DNA of 22,960 nucleotides from an uncultured Bacteroidales bacterium (GCA_900542355.1 UQNE01000026.1:1-22960); one strand, 5' to 3'; positions 7,902-15,672 are shown, numbered from the stretch's first letter. The notes: generated by a model not told the origin, from the sequence alone. Numbers and translations are program-made.

Positions 7902-8057
7902 TCAGTCATTTTTGTTCAATATAATCAATGCCCCAATAACACCGGGTACCCAACCGAGACACATAAGAATAAGGACTATGACAAAACTACCACACCCTTT
8001 ATCCACCACCGCAAGGGGTGGAAATATGACGGCTAATATAACCCGAAGACAGGACAT
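7902..8057 (-). CDS. small Pmp3/YqaE-family membrane protein (51 aa)
   Basis: A short gene easy to miss. Translation from the ATG at 8057 gives 51 residues: MSCLRVILAVIFPPLAVVDK, then GCGSFVIVLILMCLGWVPGV, then IGALIILNKND. This is the Pmp3/YqaE (UPF0057) pattern: a first membrane helix ending in FPPLAV, a short polar turn with KGCG, and a second helix with LGWVPGVIGA. In other organisms the family is linked to salt, cold and membrane-potential stress. It lies 19 bp after the metG stop and 15 bp before the barrel-protein gene, on the same strand, so it is likely co-transcribed. Confidence 0.9.
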   Translation of the reverse strand: MSCLRVILAVIFPPLAVVDKGCGSFVIVLILMCLGWVPGVIGALIILNKND

Positions 8058-8076
8058 AGACAGAGCGTATTGGCGT

Positions 8077-10152
8077 TTACCCTACTTGCACACCGTTTTT
8101 CACAGGTGCCGAAACGGTAGTTACCACCAATTTGCCGTCGGCATCTACTGCTGACAGAATCATACCTTGCGACTCGATACCCATCATCTTACGCGGTGGG
8201 AAGTTGGCGATAAACAGCACCTGCTTGCCGATCAGCACCGTCGGATCGGGGTAACTCTGTGCAATACCTGATAGGATAGTGCGCCCGCCCATACCATCAT
8301 CGAGGCAGAACTGCAACAGGCGATCCGATTTCTTTACAGGTTGGCAGTCCAGCACGGTGGCTACACGGATATCTGCCTTATCGAAGTCGTCAATCGTAGT
8401 GGCGGCTTTCACCTCAGCGGGACGCCAGTTGCGCAGAGCCTCAGCCTGTACTGCCGCCTCGTTCTCCGCTTTGATACGAGCCAGGCGGTCCAACTGTGCT
8501 TGGATAGCCTCATCCTCTATCTTCTCAAAGAGCAACGAGACCTCGCCTAACGAGTGCCCCGCAGGCAGCAGGTCGATCGACCCAAGTTGCGACCACTCGG
8601 TGTGTTCTATATTGAGCATCTTGCGCAGTTTCTCCGATGAGAACGGCAAGAACGGCTCAAAAGCAATGCTTAGGTTAGCCGCAATCTGCAAAGCCACATT
8701 CAGCACCGTGGCAGTACGCTCCATGTCGGTCTTTGCCAGTTTCCACGGCTCCATATCTGCCAAATACTTATTGCCGATACGCGCTAAGTTCATCGCTTCT
8801 TTCTGTGCATCGCGGAAGCGGAAGCCGTTGAGCAACTCTTCCAACTGCTCTTTGATGTTGCAGAAATCGCGGATAGTGGCTTGGTCGTACTCGGTGAGCG
8901 CACCCGCAACAGGCACTTTGCCGCCGAAGTACTTATTGGTCAGCACCAGTGCACGGTTCACAAAGTTGCCGTAGATAGCCACCAATTCATTGTTGTTGCG
9001 AGCCTGGAAATCCGACCAAGTAAAGTCGTTGTCCTTAGTCTCGGGCGCATTGGCGGTCAGCACATAGCGTAGCACATCTTGCTTACCCGGGAAATCTACC
9101 AAATACTCGTTGAGCCAAACAGCCCAGTTGCGCGAGGTAGAGATCTTGTCGCCCTCTAGGTTCAAAAACTCGTTGGCAGGTACATTATCGGGCAAGATGT
9201 ACGAGCCATCGGCTTTCAGCATCGAGGGGAATACGATACAGTGGAATACGATGTTGTCCTTACCAATGAAATGAATCAAGCGGGTAGAGTCGTCTTTCCA
9301 CCAAGTCTCCCATTTGCCGTATTTCTCCGGTTGCGCATCGCATAGTTCTTTGGTGTTGGAGATGTAGCCGATAGGAGCGTCGAACCATACATACAACACC
9401 TTGCCTTCTGCGCCTTCTACGGGCACGGGAATACCCCAATCCAAGTCGCGCGTTACGGCACGAGGTTTCAGTCCGCCGTCAAGCCACGACTTGCACTGCC
9501 CATATACATTCGGACGCCACTCTTTGTGGTCCTCCAATATCCACTTCTCGAGCCATTGCTGATATTGGTCGAGCGGCAGATACCAGTGGGTGGTGGCTTT
9601 CTTGGTCAGCGGATTACCATTCACCGCATTGTATGGGTTGATCAACTCATCGGGCGACAAGGTAGCACCACATTTCTCGCATTGGTCGCCATAAGCCCCC
9701 TGCGCATGACAACGCGGACACTCACCGCGGATATTGCGGTCGGTCAGAAACTCCTGTGTTTCAGGGTCGTAGAACTGCTCCGTGGTCTGCTGTACGAATT
9801 TCCCCTCGTCGTATAGTTTGCGGAAATAGTCAGATGCAAACTGATGGTGAATCTGGCTGGTGGTACGCGAATAGATATCGTAGGAGATACCAAACTGCTC
9901 GAACGACGATTTGATTAGGTTGTGGTATCTGTCCACTACCTCTTGTGTGGTGATACCCTCTTTGCGTGCACGGATAGTAACGGGAACACCATGCTCATCG
10001 CTTCCGCCTACAAACAGCACTTGCTCGCCACGCAGACGCAGGTAGCGAACATAAATATCAGCCGGCACATACACACCCGCCAAATGCCCGATATGTACGG
10101 GACCGTTGGCATAAGGGAGTGCCGCAGTAACTAAAGTTCGTTGAAAAGCCAT
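8077..10152 (-). CDS. metG: methionyl-tRNA synthetase with C-terminal tRNA-binding domain
   Basis: Charges tRNA-Met in the cytosol. Class I synthetase signatures are present: HIGH at residues 20-23 (ANGPVHIGHLAG) and a KMSKS equivalent, KISTS, near residue 335 (EGDKISTSRNW). A zinc knuckle has Cys at 145, 148, 158 and 161, the four-cysteine long form. The last 110 or so residues (FDKADIRVATVLDC to the end) are an EMAP/Trbp111-like OB fold that binds tRNA and dimerises the enzyme. The total of 691 aa is normal for the long form. A canonical promoter lies about 120 bp upstream, with a 5' leader of about 110 bases. Confidence 0.97.
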   Translation of the reverse strand: MAFQRTLVTAALPYANGPVHIGHLAGVYVPADIYVRYLRLRGEQVLFVGGSDEHGVPVTIRARKEGITTQEVVDRYHNLIKSSFEQFGISYDIYSRTTSQIHHQFASDYFRKLYDEGKFVQQTTEQFYDPETQEFLTDRNIRGECPRCHAQGAYGDQCEKCGATLSPDELINPYNAVNGNPLTKKATTHWYLPLDQYQQWLEKWILEDHKEWRPNVYGQCKSWLDGGLKPRAVTRDLDWGIPVPVEGAEGKVLYVWFDAPIGYISNTKELCDAQPEKYGKWETWWKDDSTRLIHFIGKDNIVFHCIVFPSMLKADGSYILPDNVPANEFLNLEGDKISTSRNWAVWLNEYLVDFPGKQDVLRYVLTANAPETKDNDFTWSDFQARNNNELVAIYGNFVNRALVLTNKYFGGKVPVAGALTEYDQATIRDFCNIKEQLEELLNGFRFRDAQKEAMNLARIGNKYLADMEPWKLAKTDMERTATVLNVALQIAANLSIAFEPFLPFSSEKLRKMLNIEHTEWSQLGSIDLLPAGHSLGEVSLLFEKIEDEAIQAQLDRLARIKAENEAAVQAEALRNWRPAEVKAATTIDDFDKADIRVATVLDCQPVKKSDRLLQFCLDDGMGGRTILSGIAQSYPDPTVLIGKQVLFIANFPPRKMMGIESQGMILSAVDADGKLVVTTVSAPVKNGVQVG

Positions 10153-10272
10153 ATCTGTTGTTCAGAATTTATGATTAGTCAAATTAGGTTATGGTTGCCG
10201 GACTATGCTACACCTGCAAGATTATGTTTCACCTCGCAAAAATAGACAAGTCTATCATAGCATTTTAGCATG

Positions 10273-10304
10273 CAAAATTACGACAAAAAAATGACTTACA
10301 CAAA
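10273..10304 (-). promoter_or_regulatory. promoter of metG operon
   Basis: On the minus strand TTTG (10304-10301), exactly 20 bp, then TAATTTTG (10280-10273), a full match to the Bacteroidetes housekeeping consensus. No comparable promoter was found before yqaE, the barrel gene, mrp or MATE, so this one may serve all five genes. Confidence 0.82.
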
Positions 10305-10448
10305 TTTATTGTGATTTTAGCTGTGCCGCAGGCTCTACAAGCAAGTGCATAGTTAGTGAAAATAATCGCCCTTTCATTACATTACCACTACACATTGTGC
10401 ATTCTTCATTATTCATTCCTTTATTATGCATTGTCAAAGTACCGTCTG

Positions 10449-10487
10449 TTACAGACCATACACAAAGGATATACAAAAGATATACAT
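10449..10487 (+). repeat. 11-bp direct repeats at the IS982 left end
   Basis: Units TTACAGACCAT, ACACAAAGGAT, ATACAAAAGAT and a partial ATACAT, then the IS terminal repeat begins. The first unit differs from the first unit at 1617 at only two positions, and the phase is the same. Confidence 0.75.
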
Positions 10488-10504
10488 ACCCGTTGGCGGA
10501 ATTA
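10488..10504. repeat. IS982 terminal inverted repeat, left
   Basis: ACCCGTTGGCGGAATTA, perfect inverted copy of 11501-11517. The transposase stop codon lies within it. Confidence 0.92.
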
Positions 10505-11410
10505 ATTCAGTGCATATTTAATTCTCCCGATGGGTCTATTATTGATAAAATTCACATACTGTAGCATGGTTAGCGCACTGATTTTGCCAATGATTCTAGC
10601 AAACAGACCATTAGTTATCGTTGCGTAGTTTCTAATGACTAAGAACTGGCCTGTTAGTTGTGAGGATAGCGTCTCGATTCTTTTTCTCGCCTTGGCAAAT
10701 GGAACAAATGTAGGTTTCCAATTCTTCTGATTAAGTCTATATGGACATTCCAATCTAATGTGCGCTGTGTTGAACAAATCAAGTTGTACATCCGCTCCAA
10801 TGTATCCCTTATCTCCGTATATACTACAGTCGTGATAAGTCAACTTAACATCTTTCATGTAGTTCAAGTCTGCTGCGCTTGCTTTTGATAAATCGTAGGA
10901 ATGTATAACACCGGTTAATCCACAGATAGCGTGTAACTTATATCCAAAATAGTAAGTATTCTGAGAAGCGCAATAACCAAAGTCCGGTGCCTTTGAAAAG
11001 TCCCCTGTTCTTCCCATTTTGCAACGCCTTCCCCTAGCAACGCGACATACTTCAATGGGTTTTGAGTCCACAAAAAACTGCGTCTCTTCACTATCCATTT
11101 TCATTGCCAATCGTTTGCGTATGTTCTCGCATAAGCCTGCCGTTGCCTTTCTACGGTCGTTATATTGTCTGCGTGAAATAAGGTTTGGAAATTGCTCCTT
11201 ACACTCTTGTAGTTTAGAATCAAATAGCCACTTTTCGCTGTCTATACTTTCAGATTCTGCTGCCAAGGACAAAGCCACAACTTCTAAATCTGAAAACTTT
11301 AGAACCCGACCACGACGACGAGGCATATTTCCATATTCATTGACGAGATTTTCCGAGTCTTGCTTGCATATCTCGAGAATTTTGACGAACTTTGCATACA
11401 GATTGCACAT
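10502..11410 (-). CDS. IS982-family transposase (DDE)
   Basis: Cut-and-paste type DDE transposase. The likely catalytic residues sit in FFVDSKPIEVC (D), IYGDKGYIG (D) and ARKRIETLSSQL (E). The family block GYCASQNTYYFGYKLH is also present. The open frame extends upstream to 11551, but that would start outside the element, so I chose the ATG at 11410 (MCNLYAKF), giving 302 aa, a usual family length; 11485 is an alternative inside the element. On the minus strand a TATTTTTG box at 11502-11495 could serve as its -7 element. The gene appears intact. Confidence 0.9.
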   Translation of the reverse strand: MCNLYAKFVKILEICKQDSENLVNEYGNMPRRRGRVLKFSDLEVVALSLAAESESIDSEKWLFDSKLQECKEQFPNLISRRQYNDRRKATAGLCENIRKRLAMKMDSEETQFFVDSKPIEVCRVARGRRCKMGRTGDFSKAPDFGYCASQNTYYFGYKLHAICGLTGVIHSYDLSKASAADLNYMKDVKLTYHDCSIYGDKGYIGADVQLDLFNTAHIRLECPYRLNQKNWKPTFVPFAKARKRIETLSSQLTGQFLVIRNYATITNGLFARIIGKISALTMLQYVNFINNRPIGRIKYALN

Positions 11411-11500
11411 ATCTTGATTTGAACTTAATGTTTTTGAGACAACTAAGTTACTAAAAATCAATGATATATGCAACTTTTTCTTCATTTTTTTCAACAAAAA

Positions 11501-11517
11501 TAATTCCGCCAACGGGT
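11501..11517. repeat. IS982 terminal inverted repeat, right
   Basis: TAATTCCGCCAACGGGT, perfect inverted copy of 10488-10504. It ends 4 bp before the ATG at 11522. Confidence 0.92.
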
Positions 11518-11521
11518 TTTT

Positions 11522-12157
11522 ATGAACAACAAACAAGAGTTGTGGAAACAATCCACAAGTTACATCTTTTGGGGTGTATTGATGTATTCGGTGTTAGGCA
11601 TCGTATCCGGTATTGTCAGTTCTATTGGGACTGCTTCCAATTTTATGAGTCTTTTGCGTGGTGGAGGTGGTACTCCGAGTATCGGTTCTATTCTTTGCTC
11701 TGTCGGTGTCATTGCCGGCTATGTATTTTTCTTCCTTGGCATTATGAAATTCTCAGGTGTCGTTGAGGAAAAGGATGTACCCTATATCAACAAAATCAAG
11801 AAGGCCGTTATTTGCGCCCTTTGCGCTACAGCATGCGGTCTGATTCCTGCTTTCGGTGCTTTGATTGCTTGGGCACTCAATCTGGCAGCACAAATCCTTT
11901 TCCTGATAGCCTATAATAACCTCCGCAAATCCGCTACTTTCCCGTCTTTGGAAGGCGCACAAAAATTGTTTGTAGCGGCTGTTTTGAGTTTGGTAGGGGC
12001 TTGCTTGTCTTTTATTCCTGCCGTAAACCCCATTTTGAGTTTTATTGCTATGATATTTATGCTTATCGGTTGGAATAAGATTCGCACTGCTCAACTTCCT
12101 GCTGAGGCAGAGTCTGCAGCAGAAACTGCTGTTGTAGAGAGCACGGAAAACAAGTAA
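11522..12157 (+). CDS. unrecognised multi-pass membrane protein
   Basis: A 211-aa protein I cannot assign to a family. It has four hydrophobic regions: residues about 14-40 (FWGVLMYSVLGIVSGIVSSI), 55-78, 92-130 (long enough for two passes) and 144-182. It ends in a Glu/Ala-rich tail (AEAESAAETAVVE), probably cytosolic. Gly-rich loops (RGGGGTP) separate the first two segments. The ATG lies only 4 bp from an IS982 end, so any native promoter and leader have been replaced. The N-terminus looks natural but could have been shortened by the insertion. A strong terminator follows, so it is a single-gene unit. Confidence 0.7.
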   Translation: MNNKQELWKQSTSYIFWGVLMYSVLGIVSGIVSSIGTASNFMSLLRGGGGTPSIGSILCSVGVIAGYVFFFLGIMKFSGVVEEKDVPYINKIKKAVICALCATACGLIPAFGALIAWALNLAAQILFLIAYNNLRKSATFPSLEGAQKLFVAAVLSLVGACLSFIPAVNPILSFIAMIFMLIGWNKIRTAQLPAEAESAAETAVVESTENK

Positions 12158-12205
12158 TACCAACGATTACTAACAATAAAAAAAGGCTTTGCCTTCATTT
12201 TCAAG

Positions 12206-12240
12206 GGAGGGTGTCTGATAAGTTGTAGGCACCCTCCTTT
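12206..12240 (+). terminator. rho-independent terminator after membrane protein gene
   Basis: Stem GGAGGGTGTCT (12206-12216) pairs with AGGCACCCTCC (12227-12237), 11 pairs with one G-U and a 10-base loop, followed by TTTAT. A smaller hairpin AAGGC-TTT-GCCTT lies just upstream (about 12183-12195). Confidence 0.85.
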
Positions 12241-12308
12241 ATGGTTATTCATATTTTCCTAGATAGATGGTCGTTTCGGCGTGTTTCATAAGGAATACGA
12301 CCTCGCTT

Positions 12309-12340
12309 TTTGGATATGTCAAAAAAAAATAGTAACTTTG
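12309..12340 (+). promoter_or_regulatory. promoter of ychF
   Basis: TTTG at 12309-12312, 20-bp spacer, TAACTTTG at 12333-12340: a full consensus match. The start codon at 12375 is about 27 bases from the expected transcription start. Confidence 0.85.
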
Positions 12341-12374
12341 CGGCTCATTTTGCAATCAATAAATTTCTATCAAT

Positions 12375-13481
12375 ATGTCTTTACAATGTGGCATAGTAGG
12401 TCTGCCTAATGTGGGCAAATCGACCTTGTTTAACTGCTTGAGCAACGCAAAAGCACAATCTGCCAATTTCCCTTTCTGCACCATAGAGCCCAATGTAGGA
12501 GTTATCACCGTCCCCGATGAGCGACTGATCAAACTCGGCGAACTATGCAAACCGGAGCGTGGTGTCATCCCAACCACCGTTGAAATCGTCGATATTGCCG
12601 GGTTAGTCAAAGGTGCCAGTCAGGGCGAAGGCTTGGGCAATAAGTTCCTCGCTAATATCCGCGAAACCGATGCCATCATTCATGTACTTCGTTGTTTCGA
12701 TGATGAAAATGTAGTGCATGTAGATGGCTCTGTCGATCCGGTGCGCGACAAGGAGATTATCGATACCGAGTTGCAACTCAAAGACCTCGAGACTGTAGAA
12801 TCACGCATTCAGAAAACCGAGAAACAAGCCAAAGCGGGTGGCGATAAGCAGGCAAAAATAGCCCTTGAAGTGCTATATAAATACAAGGAAGCACTTTCCT
12901 CCGGCAAGAATGCTCGCTCGGTTGAATTGAGCAACAAAGAGGAAGAGCAGGCGGCTAAAGAGATGTTTCTCCTGACCAACAAACCCGTTATGTATGTCTG
13001 CAATGTCGATGAAGCCTCAGCCGTTACGGGCAATGCGTATGTCGAGCAGGTAAAAGAGGCAGTCAAAGACGAGAACGCACAAGTACTTGTATTGGCAGCC
13101 AAGATAGAGAGCGAGATAGCCGAACTCGAGACCTACGAGGAGCGACAGATGTTCCTCGAGGAAATCGGTCTCAAAGAATCAGGTGTCAACCGCCTCATCA
13201 AAGCGGCGTATGCGCTCCTCGACCTCCGCACTTTCCTTACCGCCGGTAGCGATGAAGTCCGTGCTTGGACCTTCAAAGCCGGCAGCAAAGCCCCTCAATG
13301 TGCAGGCGTCATCCATACCGACTTCGAGCGCGGGTTCATCCGTGCCGAAGTAATCAAATACGACGATTTCATCGCTCTCGGAGGCGAAGCCGCATGCCGT
13401 GCTGCGGGCAAACTCGGTATCGAAGGCAAAGACTATCTCGTGCAAGACGGCGACATTATGCACTTCTTGTTCAATGTCTGA
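12375..13481 (+). CDS. ychF: YchF/Ola1-type ribosome-associated ATPase
   Basis: Universally conserved Obg-related P-loop protein that hydrolyses ATP rather than GTP and associates with ribosomes. The G1 motif is GLPNVGKST (residues 7-15), then FPFCTIEPNVG (switch I region), DIAGLVKGAS (G3), and NVDE in MYVCNVDE. This NxxE form of G4 is the known basis of ATP preference. A coiled-coil section (residues about 130-200) and the C-terminal TGS domain (FLTAGSDEVRAWTF to FLFNV) complete the 368-aa protein, the normal length. It has its own promoter. Confidence 0.96.
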   Translation: MSLQCGIVGLPNVGKSTLFNCLSNAKAQSANFPFCTIEPNVGVITVPDERLIKLGELCKPERGVIPTTVEIVDIAGLVKGASQGEGLGNKFLANIRETDAIIHVLRCFDDENVVHVDGSVDPVRDKEIIDTELQLKDLETVESRIQKTEKQAKAGGDKQAKIALEVLYKYKEALSSGKNARSVELSNKEEEQAAKEMFLLTNKPVMYVCNVDEASAVTGNAYVEQVKEAVKDENAQVLVLAAKIESEIAELETYEERQMFLEEIGLKESGVNRLIKAAYALLDLRTFLTAGSDEVRAWTFKAGSKAPQCAGVIHTDFERGFIRAEVIKYDDFIALGGEAACRAAGKLGIEGKDYLVQDGDIMHFLFNV

Positions 13482-13616
13482 TACGCTATCGGAATCTAAA
13501 AGATTCTAATCTTTCTTAACCAACCAAGGCCTTTATCTCGACGCCTCTTTGTCGAATGCTTGTCGAGACCTAATGCGGACCTAAGGAGGATGACGAATCG
13601 TTAAAATAATACAACT
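13482..13616 (+). other. structured spacer between ychF and caxA
   Basis: 135 bases with inverted repeats: GAATCT-AAA-AGATTC (13492-13506), which competes with AAAGAT-TCTA-ATCTTT (13499-13514), and TCTCGAC (13536-13542) with GTCGAGA (13562-13568). A strong AAGGAGG stands at 13583-13589, rare in Bacteroidetes and 27 bases too far from the caxA ATG. Three micro-frames (MLVET, MRT, MTNR) follow one another there. No promoter consensus was seen. It may be a cis-regulatory leader or only spacer. Confidence 0.4.
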
Positions 13617-14591
13617 ATGTTCGATTTTCTCAACTCATGGATGCAAGCGGGCGGATGGCTCGTAGCAGGTGTATTGGTCGTAGTGGGCTTTGTGCTGCTT
13701 ATCTATGGTGCCGATTGGCTCGTAGCAGGCGCAAGCGGGGTTGCCAAACGCTTTCAAGTGAGCAACCTCGTCATCGGACTCACCGTAGTGGCTATGGGTA
13801 CTAGTACGCCCGAGTTTGTAGTCAATATGGTCTCGGTCAATGATGGCACCACCGATTTGGCTATCACCAATATCCTCGGCAGCAATATCCTCAATGTGTT
13901 TCTTATCCTAGGTAGTACTGCCCTGCTCTGCCCTATCTGCTCACAGGCTACCAGCCGCAAGGTGGATATTCCCTTGGCTTCTCTTGCCGGCATTATGGTG
14001 TTGCTGTTTGGTATTTTCAGCGACGGAATAATGCGTTGGGGCGGTATTCTCCTGCTCATTATCTTTGTTCTCTATATGGCTTATACGCTTCGGCACGCCA
14101 AAGATTATACCGATGAAAACAACGATATTCAGCCTATGAATATCGGCAAAGCCGTCGCACTGATTCTGCTCGGTTTGGTTGGTTTGGTCGTCGGAGGCGA
14201 GATGATTGTTAAGAGTGCCGTACATATCGCTACGGCTGCCGGTGTCAGCGAATCGATTATCGGACTTACCATCGTTGCCCTCGGTACTTCCCTTCCCGAA
14301 TTGGCTACATCGCTAATGGCTGCAGCAAAAAAGAACAGCGACATCGCACTCGGCAATGTTATCGGTAGCAATATCTTCAATGTCTTTATGATTCTCGGTT
14401 GCAGTGCTACTATCGCACCGCTCCCCGCCTACAAAGGTTTTGTCTTAGATAGCGTTATGGCGGCACTCGGCTGCTTGCTCGTATGGCTCTTTGTGATGAC
14501 CAACAAAAAGCACGAGATACGCTGGTGGCATGGGGCTATCTTGCTGCTCATCTATGTCGTCTATATGGGCTATCGACTGATGAATGCGTAA
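13617..14591 (+). CDS. Ca2+/Na+ antiporter, CaxA/YrbG type
   Basis: A 324-aa inner-membrane cation exchanger with about ten transmembrane segments in two inverted halves. Each half carries the alpha-repeat signature: AMGTSTPEFVVNMVS near residues 58-72 followed by NILGSNILNV, and VALGTSLPELATSLMAA near 220-236 followed by NVIGSNIFNV. The acidic residue in each GTSxPE motif is the expected ion ligand. The central loop (RHAKDYTDENNDIQPM) separates the halves. The exact cation cannot be told from sequence. It lies 135 bp after ychF; co-transcription is possible, as no separate promoter was seen. Confidence 0.92.
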   Translation: MFDFLNSWMQAGGWLVAGVLVVVGFVLLIYGADWLVAGASGVAKRFQVSNLVIGLTVVAMGTSTPEFVVNMVSVNDGTTDLAITNILGSNILNVFLILGSTALLCPICSQATSRKVDIPLASLAGIMVLLFGIFSDGIMRWGGILLLIIFVLYMAYTLRHAKDYTDENNDIQPMNIGKAVALILLGLVGLVVGGEMIVKSAVHIATAAGVSESIIGLTIVALGTSLPELATSLMAAAKKNSDIALGNVIGSNIFNVFMILGCSATIAPLPAYKGFVLDSVMAALGCLLVWLFVMTNKKHEIRWWHGAILLLIYVVYMGYRLMNA

Positions 14592-14612
14592 GTTTTAGCA
14601 CATCATTGCAAC

Positions 14613-14650
14613 AAAAGAGGGGGTCTTGCAAGTGGCAGACTCTCTCTTTT
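14613..14650. terminator. bidirectional terminator between caxA and glycosyltransferase operon
   Basis: AAAAGAGGGGGTCT (14613-14626) pairs with AGACTCTCTCTTTT (14637-14650), with two G-U pairs and a 10-base loop. The A-run and T-run flanks let it act on both converging transcripts. Confidence 0.85.
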
Positions 14651-14715
14651 TATTTTGTGTTCCCCTTTGTGATTGCTCGCCTGTTTCGGTCGGTTTCTGT
14701 CGTACCGACAAAGAC

Positions 14716-15663
14716 TTAATTTATCCCCAATTCATCGAGTAGTTGTCGGTTAAACGCCCTGCGTTCGGGGTCATACCACCAGCCCCATTTATTGAAGTAT
14801 TTGCACATATTTACGATATGTATCCATAGAAGTCGCATACTATGGTATGAGCCTTTTTTGTGGTTATGCACTATCTGTATAGCGGGATAATAGAGCGTCA
14901 GATAATCGCGATGGATACGCCTTGTCAGGTCTATATCCTCGGGGTACATAAAGTATCGTTCGTCAAAAAGCCCCGCTTTCAACGCGGCTTCTGTACGCAG
15001 TAGCATAAAACATCCGCTCAGATACGGCACATTCATCGGCCGATTGTACCCAGATGCACGCAACTCGTATCGAGCATTGCGCCGAGCGATTATTCGTTTG
15101 GGCAAGAAACGCCTGCCGAATACATCTATCGGAGTGGGAAGCAACTTGCAGAGATATTGCGTTTCGCCATTGGGATATACCACCTTCGGCATCAGTTGCC
15201 CTACCGACGGTTGTGCGTCCATAAAACGGCACAGACTATCAATTTCCTCCGCATTCAACGATATATCTGCATTCAATACCAGATGATACGGCACCTTGTC
15301 GTACACACTCTCTCGCAATGCCACATTATGCGCCTTTCCGTACCCTGCATTCTCGCCCATAAACACATACTCCACTCGGCTACCGTCCTTCGCCATTCGT
15401 CCTTCGTCCTTCGTCCTTATTCCATCATCCTTGCTCCATCGTCCTTGCTCCATCGTTCCTTGTCCATCGTCCACAACCATCCCACCTTCCTGCCTTGCTA
15501 CGATACAGCCCCATTCGGCAGGTAGGTTGTTTGCGCCTTGTGTCTCCGAGTTATCAATCAGATAAACCTTTTTTACCCATTGAATGCGGAGCAATTCGCT
15601 TACCAACGGTATCACCTCCCCCACCCAATCCGGATGATACACCACTATCGACACATTCAACAT
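14716..15663 (-). CDS. family 2 glycosyltransferase with repeat-encoded insertion
   Basis: A GT-A fold glycosyltransferase, probably adding a sugar to a lipid-linked surface polysaccharide. The N-terminal strand MLNVSIVVYHPD, then VYLIDNS, the acidic motif HLVLNADI, and FMYPEDIDLTRRIH fit rhamnosyltransferase-like GT2 enzymes. Residues about 64-94 (from VDDGQGTMEQGRWSK through DEGRMAKDGS) are a hydrophilic segment not expected in the family, placed just before VEYVFMGENAGYGKAHN. It is encoded by a 7-bp tandem repeat (15384-15474). The length of 315 aa includes this insert. It is the last gene of the operon, 9 bp after the preceding one. Confidence 0.9.
   Translation of the reverse strand: MLNVSIVVYHPDWVGEVIPLVSELLRIQWVKKVYLIDNSETQGANNLPAEWGCIVARQEGGMVVDDGQGTMEQGRWSKDDGIRTKDEGRMAKDGSRVEYVFMGENAGYGKAHNVALRESVYDKVPYHLVLNADISLNAEEIDSLCRFMDAQPSVGQLMPKVVYPNGETQYLCKLLPTPIDVFGRRFLPKRIIARRNARYELRASGYNRPMNVPYLSGCFMLLRTEAALKAGLFDERYFMYPEDIDLTRRIHRDYLTLYYPAIQIVHNHKKGSYHSMRLLWIHIVNMCKYFNKWGWWYDPERRAFNRQLLDELGIN
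15384..15474 (-). repeat. 7-bp tandem array inside glycosyltransferase gene
   Basis: Thirteen consecutive units averaging 7 bases (91 bp), on the plus strand mostly CGTCCTT, alternating later with GCTCCAT or similar; one 8-base and one 6-base unit balance. Three identical CGTCCTT units stand together at 15398-15418. The unit is not a multiple of three, so gain or loss of one unit would break the reading frame. Confidence 0.88.
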
Positions 15664-15672
15664 ACGGCTCGG

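Larger units (their letters stand above)
10153..10487. other. intergenic region between metG and IS982
   Basis: 335 bases without a gene. It holds the metG promoter (10273-10304), the metG leader with a short inverted repeat ATAGAC-AA-GTCTAT at 10242-10255, an AT-rich stretch with repeated CATT/ATTCAT motifs (about 10370-10435), and 11-bp repeats directly against the IS end. No tRNA or other RNA gene was recognised. Confidence 0.7.
10488..11517 (-). mobile_element. IS982-family insertion sequence, 1030 bp
   Basis: Bounded by perfect 17-bp inverted repeats: ACCCGTTGGCGGAATTA at 10488-10504 and its reverse complement at 11501-11517. It contains one leftward IS982-type transposase. Length and single-gene layout fit the family. 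The flanks (ATATACAT left, TTTTATGA right) do not form a target duplication. The right end stops 4 bp before the start codon of the neighbouring rightward gene. Confidence 0.92.

Noticed and set aside
8279..8974. 231-codon open frame antisense to metG
   Set aside because: Ser/Arg-rich low-complexity translation opposite a clear synthetase; a shadow of codon bias.
10242..10255. ATAGAC-AA-GTCTAT in the metG leader as attenuator or T-box
   Set aside because: The stem is short and AT-rich with almost no loop; no T-box or other known leader motif is present.
11411..11551. Longer IS982 transposase start at 11551
   Set aside because: This start lies outside the element's inverted repeat, inside the neighbouring gene; ATG 11410 gives the usual family length.
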